From G963668605 sp963668605 (GTDB taxonomy: Bacteria > Acidobacteriota > Terriglobia > Bryobacterales > Bryobacteraceae): a stretch of DNA of 64,000 nt. The translations under genes and the position numbers were made by a program. Position 1 is the first letter of the stretch, and the number at the start of each line of letters is the position of its first letter. Where the stretch lies: NCBI GenBank assembly GCA_963668605.1, contig OY764903.1, forward strand, positions 7,006,001-7,070,000. The letters run 5' to 3'. Shown one piece after another: positions 1 to 7,816 of this stretch. The notes beneath the pieces are model-generated. The model was not told the DNA's origin and did no database searches. It was given only the letters and a program-made list of their open reading frames with translations.

Positions 1-920
1 CGGAAGAGCGTTTGCGCGCGCGACACGTCCTTGAAAATCTGGGCTTTAAGCGCATCCGGCGACTCGAACTTGCGCTCCTCCCGGAGACGGTAGAGGAATT
101 CGATGCGCATTCGCTGCGGGTCGGTCCCATCGAACGGATCAAGCAGGAACGTCTCGATCGCTAACCGGTCGCCGTCAAACGTCGGCCGGAATCCGATGTT
201 CGTGACGGAGCGCCATGCGCGTCCGTCATCGAGATCGCGAGCGCGCGTCACATAGACGCCGCGAGCCGGCAACACCTCGGCCGCCGTGTCGAGGTTGAGC
301 GTCGGGACGGTCTGCTTCGACCCAATGCCGTGGCCACGCACCACCGCGCCTTCGAGCGCATAGGGCTGTTCGAGATAGCGTGCGGCGCGGCTCATTGCAC
401 CCTCGGCGACCAGTCTGCGCACCGCGGTGCTCGAAACCAGGCGGCCGTGCACCGAAACGCCCGGCACGATTTCGGTGTCGAATCCATAACGGCATCCCAA
501 CTCGCGCAGAACTTCGACATCGCCCGCCTGCTTGCCGCCGAAGCGGAAATTCGCTCCCACCAGGACGGCGCGCGCCTGCATGCGGGCGCTCAGGATTTCG
601 CGGCAAAATTCTTCCGGCGTCATCCGCGAGAACCCGCTATCGAAGGGCAGGATCAGCACGTCCTCAATGCCCTCGGCGTGCATCGCTGCACTGCGTTGCG
701 CCGGCGTCATCAGCAATTTCGGCGCGCGTTCCGGCGCTACGATTGTGGCTGGATGCGGATCGAAGGTCAGCACGCACGGCTTTGCGCCGCGCTCCTTCGC
801 CAGCTCCACGACGCGCCTAAGAATGCGGCGGTGCCCCGCGTGAACGCCGTCGAAATTACCAATGGTGACGATGCTGGGTCCGAAATCCGGCCCGGCTTCG
901 TGTAAGCTTCGCAGGGTCAA
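1..920 (-). CDS. ribF: Bifunctional riboflavin kinase/FAD synthetase, partial (3' end off window)
   Basis: Cytoplasmic enzyme that phosphorylates riboflavin to FMN and adenylates FMN to FAD. About 306 residues are present; the last C-terminal residues lie beyond the left edge. The N-terminal nucleotidyltransferase domain shows GNFDGVHAGH (residues 21-30) and TFDPHP; the flavokinase domain starts near a GHGIGSKQTVPTLN segment. The start is read as TTG at 920: a GGAGG lies 7 nt upstream and the TTGA overlaps the stop of the upstream hydrolase gene, so the two are translationally coupled. It is the third gene of a minus-strand operon with the DUF1844 and PhnP-like genes. Identification is firm; the TTG start is inferred. 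Confidence 0.93.
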   Translation of the reverse strand, partial: MTLRSLHEAGPDFGPSIVTIGNFDGVHAGHRRILRRVVELAKERGAKPCVLTFDPHPATIVAPERAPKLLMTPAQRSAAMHAEGIEDVLILPFDSGFSRMTPEEFCREILSARMQARAVLVGANFRFGGKQAGDVEVLRELGCRYGFDTEIVPGVSVHGRLVSSTAVRRLVAEGAMSRAARYLEQPYALEGAVVRGHGIGSKQTVPTLNLDTAAEVLPARGVYVTRARDLDDGRAWRSVTNIGFRPTFDGDRLAIETFLLDPFDGTDPQRMRIEFLYRLREERKFESPDALKAQIFKDVSRAQTLF

Positions 921-1711
921 TCCGGCGCCTCCACGCTCACTTCCAATCCATCGTATGCGAGGCGTACGTGCGGCGGAAGCATGCTCTCGGCGCGCTCGTG
1001 CCCCAGATCGTGGCAGATGTGCGTGAAGAAAGCGCGCTTCGGTTCGAGCAGCCGCACCCATTCGAGCGAGCGATTCACGGTGGAATGGGTAGGATGGGGT
1101 TTGTAACGCAAGGCATCGAGGAACAGCACATCCAACCCGCGCAGCAGCGCGAGCGACTCCTCCGGGATGTCGCTATGGTCGGTCAGATAGGCTGCGTTGC
1201 GGAAACGAAATCCGTAGGACGTCCCGCTGCCATGTGCCAGGCGGATCGGAAGAAACTCGATTCCGTGGACGTCGATGGGAGTGCCGTTGAACTCCCGCGC
1301 CTCGATCTTGGGCAGCGAGGACTCGCTCCGTTTCGTATCGAAAATATAGGAGAAGCAGCGCCGGATGGCGCCAATCGTTTCGGGCGAACCGTAGATCGGA
1401 ATGCTGCCCGGTTGGCGATAGTTGAAGGGACGCACGTCGTCGAGCCCCATGATATGGTCCGCGTGCGCGTGCGTATAGAGGATCGCATCGATGTGCGAAA
1501 CGCCGGCGCGCAGCACCTGCTGGCGGAAATCGGGCGTCGTGTCGATCAGCACATTGTGCCCGTCCCAACTCACCAGCACGGACGGCCGCAAACGATTGTC
1601 ATGCGGGTCGGTGGAGCTGCAGACCTTGCACGTGCAGCCGATCGTGGGCACACCGACACTCGTCCCCGAGCCTAGAACGGTGATTCGCAAGGGCGCCGCG
1701 GAAGCCTCCAT
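917..1711 (-). CDS. PhnP-like metallo-beta-lactamase-fold hydrolase
   Basis: A 264-residue MBL-fold protein. The signature HAHADH is at residues 81-86 (two-metal site) and an N-terminal GCTCKVC gives cysteines 26, 28 and 31, the same CxCxxC spacing as the structural zinc site known in PhnP phosphodiesterases. A phosphodiesterase acting on cyclic or nucleotide-type phosphates is therefore likely, but no phn genes are nearby, so the substrate is unknown. Its ATG directly follows the TAG of the DUF1844 gene and its TGA overlaps the TTG of ribF, indicating one operon. Confidence 0.85.
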   Translation of the reverse strand: MEASAAPLRITVLGSGTSVGVPTIGCTCKVCSSTDPHDNRLRPSVLVSWDGHNVLIDTTPDFRQQVLRAGVSHIDAILYTHAHADHIMGLDDVRPFNYRQPGSIPIYGSPETIGAIRRCFSYIFDTKRSESSLPKIEAREFNGTPIDVHGIEFLPIRLAHGSGTSYGFRFRNAAYLTDHSDIPEESLALLRGLDVLFLDALRYKPHPTHSTVNRSLEWVRLLEPKRAFFTHICHDLGHERAESMLPPHVRLAYDGLEVSVEAPD

Positions 1712-2029
1712 CTACGGCTTCTTACTCGCGTCCACGGCCTGCACATAACGGAAGCGCAACTCCGTAAGCGAGTTCTCCAGCAGCCGCTGCTCTTCGATTG
1801 AGAGATTTCCGCGTGTCTTCTGTTCGAGCAGCGCCAGCATGTCGATCGTGTGCTTGGCGACGCGAAGGTCGGGCTTGGGGCGGTCTTTTTCCTCGCCGAA
1901 GTGGAGTAAGCCGAGCTGCATCTCCGCCTGCATCTTGAAGGATAGAACCAGGAACTCAAAACTGACTGGAGGCAGCGGAAAATCCGCCGGCAGTTCTTGC
2001 TCGGGAGTAGTCGATTCAATTTCGCTCAT
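1712..2029 (-). CDS. DUF1844 domain protein
   Basis: A 105-residue acidic protein matching the DUF1844 family of short bacterial proteins of unknown function: core LSFKMQAEMQLGLLHFG followed by an HTIDMLALLEQKT helix and a QRLLENSLTELRFRYVQA tail. The family is often found beside MBL-fold genes, as here. ATG at 2029 is chosen; an in-frame ATG at 2038 would add three residues and neither has a clear ribosome binding site. First gene of the DUF1844 - hydrolase - ribF operon, divergent from the patatin gene. A much longer open frame continues upstream over the patatin gene but is antisense shadow. Confidence 0.8.
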   Translation of the reverse strand: MSEIESTTPEQELPADFPLPPVSFEFLVLSFKMQAEMQLGLLHFGEEKDRPKPDLRVAKHTIDMLALLEQKTRGNLSIEEQRLLENSLTELRFRYVQAVDASKKP

Positions 2030-2122
2030 CACTATCATTTTACAGTTTGCAGCGCGCCTCCGAGGCTTGCGTGTATTCTGAGAAGCATTGGGCAATCCAC
2101 GGGAGGTCGTGTCCGCCATATT

Positions 2123-4315
2123 ATGAAGAGATTTCTCTGTGTGGTCACCCTGGCCGCGGCCGTGCTTCAGGGAGCCGAGAGTCCCGAAGTCCCCCAGGCT
2201 CTGGCGCGCAAGCGCATTGGACTGACGCTCTCCGGTGGCAGCGCGCTCGGCCTTGCGCACGTCGGCGTAATCCAATGGCTCGAGGAGCATCGCATTCCCA
2301 TCTCCTATGTCACCGGAACCAGCATGGGCGGTCTGGTGGGCGCCTACTTCGCAACTGGCCACAGCGCCGCGGAGAGCAGGGAATTCATTCGCTCCATCGA
2401 TTGGAGTACCGTCTTCAGTGCGAGCGCGCCCTACGAGAATCTGCTTTTTCGCCGCAAGGAAGATCGCCGTCAGTTTCAGAACTCGCTCGAGTTTGGACTG
2501 AAGGGCGGCTTCCGCCTGCCTTCGAGTGTGTCTTCCGGCAACGCTGTCTCGCTCGTGATCAGCCGCATCGCCGCGCCGTATCCCGACATGGCCAGCTTCA
2601 ACGACCTGCCCATCCCGTTTCGCTGCGTGGCTGTGGACCTGATCGCCGGCCGTTCGGTTGTCTTCGACTCCGGCAGGCTCCAGACTGCCTTGCGCGCAAC
2701 AATGTCGATACCCGCGGTTTTTTCGCCGCTGCCGGTGGGTGACAAGTTGTTCGTCGACGGCGGGGCGTTGAATAATCTGCCTGTCGACGTGGCGCAGCAG
2801 ATGGGCGCCGAGTACACGATCGCCGTCGTCCTTGACGGCCCGCCGGTCGACAGGAAATCGCTCGACAATATTTTCGGCGTCGCCGGCCGGTCGATCAGCG
2901 TAATGATTTCCGATAACGAATTGCGCAACCGCAAGGCGGCCAATCTCGTGCTCGCGCCCGATCTCAAGGGACTCTCCGGAGGGGACTTCGCCAAGTACGA
3001 GGAGTTCGAGCGCCGCGGTTACGCAGCGGCCGAGAAGCAGAAAGATGCGCTTATGGCGTTCTCGATGAACGAAGAGGAATGGCGCCGGCATACCGCGGAA
3101 CTTCAGAAGAAACGCCGGCCGGAGACGATCACGCCGAAGTTTGTCGACGTGGATGGAGTCGAGGGCTACGTCAAGACGCAGATGACTGATTTTCTGGTGC
3201 GGCACGCCGCGGACAAACCGCTTGACCGCGTCGAACTGGAGACTTCGCTGACACGTTTGACCGGAGTCGGGCCCTATCAAAGCACGAGTTATGATTTCGC
3301 CCGCAAGGAGGGTGCCGACGGCCTGGCGGTGAACATCGTGCCGAAAAGTTGGGGCCCCCCGTTCTTGAATCTGGGCATCAATATCGAGGGTTCCGACACG
3401 GCGAACATTCGCTTCGGATTCGGCGGGCGGCTCACTTTCATCAACATCGGCAGCTACGCTTCCGAGTGGCGCACCGATTTCAGCGTCGGCTTGAACAACT
3501 CGATTTCGACAGAGTTTTACCGGCGGATCCGCGGCGGCAAGTGGTTCATCGCGCCGCGCCTCTTCATCGGGCAGAGCCGCGCCGATGTATACGAAGGCAA
3601 TACTCGCACGGCGGAGTTGAAAGCCCGTGACCGCGGCTTTGGAACCGACATAGGTTATGCCACCTCGCGGTTCTCCGAGTTCCGCGCCGGCTATACCTAC
3701 GATCATACGGGCGCTTCGGTGAAGACGGGAACGCTCCCGGAAGGCCTGAATGTGGAACCCGCCAACTTCCAGACGGCGCGGATTCTCTATGCCTACGATC
3801 ATCAGGATAATGCGGTCATCCCGCGCCGCGGATTGCGGGCGGTCAGCGACCTGCGCTGGAACTTCCACTCGCATCGTTCCTTTGCGCAGTACGGTTACAT
3901 TGATCAGCGCTTTTCGTATGCGAAGTTCTTCAACGCGCGCTACGGATTGATCAGTACTCTGAACGGCGGTGCGCTGATCGGCCCCAGGTCGTATTTTCCA
4001 CCTTTTGTTCTCGGTGGCCCGGGCCAGATGTCTGCCTATGGCCGCGGCCAGCTACGCGGCGACCGCTATTACCTGGGCAGCTTCGAGGGGCTGCGCGCTT
4101 TTTCCACGGAGCGCTCATCGGTGATGAGCAACTTCTATGTCAGCTTGAGCTATGAGTTGGGCCAGGCGTTCCGGTCCGTCGAGGATGCCAAGCCGGCTCA
4201 CGATGGCGTGCTGGGAGTGGTGGGCAAGACTGCGGCGGGGGTCGTCTTTTTTGGCTTCAGCCTGGGTACGGAGGGGAATCGGAAAATTTTCTTCCGGATC
4301 GGCAGGTCATTCTGA
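2123..4315 (+). CDS. Patatin-like phospholipase with C-terminal outer-membrane barrel domain
   Basis: A 730-residue protein with a signal peptide (MKRFLCVVTLAAAVLQGAES), a patatin domain at about 32-215 and a C-terminal region (about 410-730) resembling the BamA/surface-antigen barrel. The patatin part has an oxyanion loop GGSALG (38-43), nucleophile motif GTSMG (Ser67) and the dyad aspartate in DGG (Asp212). This layout is that of PlpD-type (type Vd) proteins, which present a lipase through their own barrel; the barrel is inferred from its alternating tyrosine- and phenylalanine-rich strands and the terminal IGRSF. The patatin-encoding frame is open further upstream, but ATG 2123 starts the signal peptide. 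It converges with the sod gene. Confidence 0.85.
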   Translation: MKRFLCVVTLAAAVLQGAESPEVPQALARKRIGLTLSGGSALGLAHVGVIQWLEEHRIPISYVTGTSMGGLVGAYFATGHSAAESREFIRSIDWSTVFSASAPYENLLFRRKEDRRQFQNSLEFGLKGGFRLPSSVSSGNAVSLVISRIAAPYPDMASFNDLPIPFRCVAVDLIAGRSVVFDSGRLQTALRATMSIPAVFSPLPVGDKLFVDGGALNNLPVDVAQQMGAEYTIAVVLDGPPVDRKSLDNIFGVAGRSISVMISDNELRNRKAANLVLAPDLKGLSGGDFAKYEEFERRGYAAAEKQKDALMAFSMNEEEWRRHTAELQKKRRPETITPKFVDVDGVEGYVKTQMTDFLVRHAADKPLDRVELETSLTRLTGVGPYQSTSYDFARKEGADGLAVNIVPKSWGPPFLNLGINIEGSDTANIRFGFGGRLTFINIGSYASEWRTDFSVGLNNSISTEFYRRIRGGKWFIAPRLFIGQSRADVYEGNTRTAELKARDRGFGTDIGYATSRFSEFRAGYTYDHTGASVKTGTLPEGLNVEPANFQTARILYAYDHQDNAVIPRRGLRAVSDLRWNFHSHRSFAQYGYIDQRFSYAKFFNARYGLISTLNGGALIGPRSYFPPFVLGGPGQMSAYGRGQLRGDRYYLGSFEGLRAFSTERSSVMSNFYVSLSYELGQAFRSVEDAKPAHDGVLGVVGKTAAGVVFFGFSLGTEGNRKIFFRIGRSF

Positions 4316-4329
4316 TCGGGGAGTGCCAC

Positions 4330-4371
4330 CCGGGGCGGGCTCATTCATTCGGAATGAGGCTGCCGCCCCGG
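4330..4371. terminator. Terminator-like hairpin between convergent genes
   Basis: A long imperfect stem: CCGGGGCGG at 4330-4338 pairs with CCGCCCCGG at 4363-4371, and inside it CTCATTC pairs with GAATGAG around a 5-nt loop. It sits between the ends of the patatin (+) and superoxide dismutase (-) genes, where a bidirectional terminator is expected. There is no clear T-tract on either side, so the mechanism is inferred. Confidence 0.6.
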
Positions 4372-4393
4372 ATAGGTGCTACGCGGGAAATCC

Positions 4394-5005
4394 CTATTTG
4401 CCGTCCTTCAAACGGCGCGCCACTTCATTCCAGTTGACTACGTTCCACCACGCGCCGATGTAGTCCGGACGCCGGTTCTGATATTTCAGGTAATAGGCGT
4501 GTTCCCACACGTCCAAGGTGAGCACGGGGAACTTGCCTTCGAGCAGCGGCGAATCCTGGTTGGCGGTGGAGAGCACTTCGAGGCCGGCGCCGGATTTGAC
4601 CAGCCATGCCCAGCCCGAACCGAAGCGCGTGGCCGCGGCTGTATTGAATTTCTCCTTGAACTGGTCGAACCCTCCGAAAGACTTGTTGATCGCCGCAGCC
4701 AAATCGCCCGTGGGCGCTCCGCCGGCATTCGGACCCATCACCTGCCAGAACATCACGTGGTTGTAGTGGCCACCGCCGTGGTTGCGGACGGCGGTGCGGA
4801 TCGCTTCCGGCACGGCCGCGCAGTTGTTGGCAAGGAGATCTTCCAGACTCTTGCCCGCCAGGTCGGGTGCGGATTCCAGTGCCTTGTTCAGATTCGTGAC
4901 GTAGGCCTGGTGATGCTTGCCGTGATGGATCTCCATCGTCGTCTTGTCGATGTGCGGCTCCAGTGCGTCGAACGAGTAAGGGAGCGCCGGTAAAGTGAAC
5001 GCCAT
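4394..5005 (-). CDS. sodA: Superoxide dismutase, manganese-type
   Basis: Dismutates superoxide to oxygen and hydrogen peroxide. The 203-residue protein has the usual length, the N-terminal MEIHHGKHHQAYV segment (metal ligand His27), GGGHYNHVMFWQVMGP with the second histidine, and DVWEHAYY with the last Asp and His ligands. Glycine before the second ligand together with the glutamine of TANQDSPL is the arrangement of Mn rather than Fe enzymes; this is inference from the motif. No signal peptide, so cytoplasmic. Stands alone, converging with the patatin gene. Confidence 0.95.
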   Translation of the reverse strand: MAFTLPALPYSFDALEPHIDKTTMEIHHGKHHQAYVTNLNKALESAPDLAGKSLEDLLANNCAAVPEAIRTAVRNHGGGHYNHVMFWQVMGPNAGGAPTGDLAAAINKSFGGFDQFKEKFNTAAATRFGSGWAWLVKSGAGLEVLSTANQDSPLLEGKFPVLTLDVWEHAYYLKYQNRRPDYIGAWWNVVNWNEVARRLKDGK

Positions 5006-5072
5006 GCTATGCCTCCAGTATGTGATGTCCGCGGCGGACGATTATCCGCCGTCTCACTCACTTAGATGTAGC

Positions 5073-6515
5073 TCAGGCGAAAAAGCTGCTGCTTTTCTCG
5101 AAAGCGTCAGCCAGGCGGAACATTTCTGTCTCGCCGAAGTGCCTGGTGAGGATCTGCATGCCCACGGGCAGGCCGCCGGCTGTCTTGCCGCATGGGACGC
5201 TCATACACGGGATGCCGGCCAGGCTGCCGGTGATCGTGTAGATGTCGGAAAGGTACATCGCCATCGGGTCGTTCATCTTCTCGCCGAGTTTGAAGGCGGG
5301 GAAGGGAGAGACCGGTGTGACGATCGCATCCACGGTTTCGAACGCTTTCGAGAAATCCTGCGAGAGCAGGTTGCGCACCTTCTGCGCCTTCAGGTAGTAC
5401 GCATCGTAGTAGCCGGCGCTCAGTACATAAGTCCCCAGCATGATGCGGCGCTTGCATTCGGCGCCGAAGCCTTCGCCGCGCGAGTTGCGATACATGTCGC
5501 TCAGCGTGTCCGACTTGTTCGAACGGCTGGTATAGCGCACGCCGTCGAAACGCGCGAGGTTCGAACTCGCCTCGGCCGTGCAGATGATGTAGTAACAGGC
5601 GATGGCGTAGTCGGTATGCGGCAGGCTGATGTCGACAATCTCGCAGCCGAGACCCTTCAGCGCTTCGATGCCTTGTGCGATCTTATCGCCCGTTTCGCTG
5701 GCCAGGCCCTTGTAATACTCCCGCGGCAGGCCGATCTTCATGCCGCGCACCTTGCCGTCGAGTTGGCTGAGGTAATCGGGCACGGGTGCGGAAGCGGAGG
5801 TCGAATCCATCTCGTCGCGGCCCGCGATCGCCTGCAACAGGCGAGCCGAGTCGCGAACGCTGCGGCTGAACGGTCCGATGTGATCGAGCGAACTGGCGAA
5901 CGCCGTCAATCCATAACGCGATACGCGGCCATAGGTCGGCGTCACGCCGACGATGCCGCAGAACGACGCGGGCTGACGGATGGACCCGCCCGTGTCCGAC
6001 CCGAGCGAGACGACAGCCGTGCCTTGCGCCACAACGGCGGCCGAACCCCCGCTCGATCCGCCGGGCACGCGCTCCGGATCCACGGGATTGCGCACCGGGC
6101 CGAAGGCCGAGTTCTCGTTGGACGAACCCATCGCGAATTCGTCGCAGTTGGTTTTGCCGAGGATCACGCCGCCGGCCGCTTCGAGGCGTGTAACCGCGGT
6201 CGCATCGTAGGGCGGAACGTAATTCGCGAGCAGCTTGGACCCGCAGGTGGTGCGGATCCCGCGCGTTAAAATGACGTCCTTCACCGCGACCGGCACGCCT
6301 GCCAGAGGACCAGGGTCCTCTCCCCGAGCGAGCTTTTCGTCGACGTTGCGGGCCGCGGCGAGCGCCCGCTCGGGAGAGAAATGCAGATAAGCGTTTGTTT
6401 TCGGGTTCTCCGCTTGGGCGAACTGGAGCGCTTCGGTGGCGAGTTCCACCGCACTGAAATGCTTCTTCGCGAGCCCTTCGGCCACCTGGTCTATGCTGAG
6501 CGCAGCGGGATTCAT
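5073..6515 (-). CDS. gatA: Asp/Glu-tRNA amidotransferase subunit A
   Basis: Glutaminase subunit of the GatCAB complex, which converts Asp-tRNA(Asn) and/or Glu-tRNA(Gln) to the amide form. The 480 residues are full length. The amidase triad is visible: Lys79 (VAVKD), cis-Ser154 (PGGSSGGSAA) and nucleophile Ser178 (SDTGGSIR). Its ATG overlaps the gatC stop by 4 nt; dciA-like, gatC and gatA form one tightly overlapping operon. gatB is not in the window. Confidence 0.96.
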   Translation of the reverse strand: MNPAALSIDQVAEGLAKKHFSAVELATEALQFAQAENPKTNAYLHFSPERALAAARNVDEKLARGEDPGPLAGVPVAVKDVILTRGIRTTCGSKLLANYVPPYDATAVTRLEAAGGVILGKTNCDEFAMGSSNENSAFGPVRNPVDPERVPGGSSGGSAAVVAQGTAVVSLGSDTGGSIRQPASFCGIVGVTPTYGRVSRYGLTAFASSLDHIGPFSRSVRDSARLLQAIAGRDEMDSTSASAPVPDYLSQLDGKVRGMKIGLPREYYKGLASETGDKIAQGIEALKGLGCEIVDISLPHTDYAIACYYIICTAEASSNLARFDGVRYTSRSNKSDTLSDMYRNSRGEGFGAECKRRIMLGTYVLSAGYYDAYYLKAQKVRNLLSQDFSKAFETVDAIVTPVSPFPAFKLGEKMNDPMAMYLSDIYTITGSLAGIPCMSVPCGKTAGGLPVGMQILTRHFGETEMFRLADAFEKSSSFFA

Positions 6516-6811
6516 CGTTCGATCACCAAGGGCACTTTAAAGTAGCCGGCGCCGTGCGTGGGCGCGTTGGCCATCGCGTCGGCGTTGCTGATGGTCGGTC
6601 GCGCAACGTCCTCACGCAGCGTGGCCGTCTCTTCTGCATCGAAGAGCACCTGTGCCATCGGCTCCACATTGGACGTATCCAATTCGTTGAGCTTGTCGAT
6701 GTGCGTCAGAATCTCGTCGAGATCGGCGGCGAGTTTGGGGATCTCCTGCTCGGTCAGGCGGAGGTTCGCCAGGTCGGCGACGTACCGCACCTCTTGTTCC
6801 GTTATTTTCAC
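6512..6811 (-). CDS. gatC: Asp/Glu-tRNA amidotransferase subunit C
   Basis: The 99-residue stabilising subunit of GatCAB. It starts with the typical MKITEQEVRYVADLANLRLT and contains the EILTHIDKLNELDTSNVEP segment, then a C-terminal AGYFKVPLVIE tail that contacts GatA in the family. It overlaps gatA by 4 nt downstream and the dciA-like gene by 4 nt upstream, so co-translation is likely. Confidence 0.95.
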   Translation of the reverse strand: MKITEQEVRYVADLANLRLTEQEIPKLAADLDEILTHIDKLNELDTSNVEPMAQVLFDAEETATLREDVARPTISNADAMANAPTHGAGYFKVPLVIER

Positions 6812-7215
6812 GCTAGTGCCTTGTACCTTGCTACTTTGTATGCTCTGCGCATGCCGGGATCGCGGATCGCGTCCGCGTCGTCGAACAAGCCCGCTTGAGT
6901 GTTGGCGGCGCGCTCTTCGCGCTGCGGCATGTGGCGCGGGATGCCAACGCGGAACTCGACGCCGTCGACGATGCCTGGTCCCATCACCTTTATCAGTTTT
7001 GCGGTAATCTGGCTGCGCAAGGCGAAAAGCTGCTTTTGCCAGATGAAGTCTTCCACCTCCACTACCAGTGTGGAGCGCACGAGATTGACGGCTTTCGAAT
7101 GCGCGGCGATCTTCTTCCCCACGGCGGCCGGCCAGACGCGGCGCGCCAGTTCCGTCTTCGCCTCGGGGTTCTCAGACATGCGGAGTTTCGCGATCGTCTT
7201 GCTGGCGCGTTCCAT
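6808..7215 (-). CDS. DUF721/DciA-like protein
   Basis: A 135-residue protein of the DUF721 family, to which the helicase-loading factor DciA belongs. The family core is seen as ARRVWPAAVGKKIAAHSK followed by LVVEVEDFIWQKQLFALRSQI. In other bacteria DciA helps place DnaB at origins; many DUF721 proteins are only distant relatives, so the role here is tentative. First gene of the operon with gatC and gatA; divergent from maf across 55 nt. Confidence 0.75.
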   Translation of the reverse strand: MERASKTIAKLRMSENPEAKTELARRVWPAAVGKKIAAHSKAVNLVRSTLVVEVEDFIWQKQLFALRSQITAKLIKVMGPGIVDGVEFRVGIPRHMPQREERAANTQAGLFDDADAIRDPGMRRAYKVARYKALA

Positions 7216-7270
7216 GCGGATAGAACTGCTATTTTAGCATTGCGGGCACTGTCTTCGATACGATACATCC

Positions 7271-7816
7271 ATGCTTATCCTCGCTTCCGGGTCGCCGCGC
7301 CGCCGGGAGATTCTCACCGCCGCCGGCCTCTCTTTCCGGGTCGAGGTTCCCGGCATCGAAGAACAACCTTTGCCCGGCGAGGCGCCGCGCGACTACGTGC
7401 GCAGGTTAGCGCGCGACAAGGCAATGGCCGTTGCGCCCGATACGGGCGATGTGGTGTTGGCTGCCGACACCGTCGTCGTAGTGGACGAGCATATCCTTGA
7501 GAAGCCGTCGTGCGTCGAAGATGCGCGCCGGATGCTGCGGCTGCTTTCGGGCCGCGAACATTTTGTGATCACCGGAATCTGTCTGCGCAGTCCCGATCGC
7601 ACTGTTGTCGCCGCGGAGTCGACCGGAGTCCGCTTCGTCCAACTCTCGGAAGCCGAGATCGACGAGTACGCCGCGAGCGGCGAGCCGATGGATAAGGCCG
7701 GTGGCTACGCAATTCAGGGTCTGGCATCGAAGTTCATCGACCGGGTGGAAGGTTGCTACTTCAACGTCGTCGGCCTGCCGATCGCACTCGTTTACAAACA
7801 CCTGAAGGCATTATGA
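7271..7816 (+). CDS. maf: Maf-family nucleotide pyrophosphatase
   Basis: House-cleaning nucleoside triphosphate pyrophosphatase (dTTP/UTP type likely). The 181 residues show the ASGSPRRREIL signature at 5-15, VLAADTVVVVD in the middle and DKAGGYAIQGLASKFI near the end, all typical of the family. The TGA stop overlaps the ATG of the following GH127 gene (ATGA), an unusual partner for a house-cleaning enzyme. Confidence 0.94.
   Translation: MLILASGSPRRREILTAAGLSFRVEVPGIEEQPLPGEAPRDYVRRLARDKAMAVAPDTGDVVLAADTVVVVDEHILEKPSCVEDARRMLRLLSGREHFVITGICLRSPDRTVVAAESTGVRFVQLSEAEIDEYAASGEPMDKAGGYAIQGLASKFIDRVEGCYFNVVGLPIALVYKHLKAL

Noticed and set aside
2030..3874. Long antisense frame upstream of the DUF1844 gene, covering the patatin gene
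   Set aside because: It has no recognisable protein content and is opposite a complete patatin domain; it is a product of GC-rich codon use.
4995..6269. 424-residue plus-strand frame over gatA
   Set aside because: Antisense to a full-length GatA with all catalytic residues; composition (Arg/His/Val-rich) is typical of shadows.
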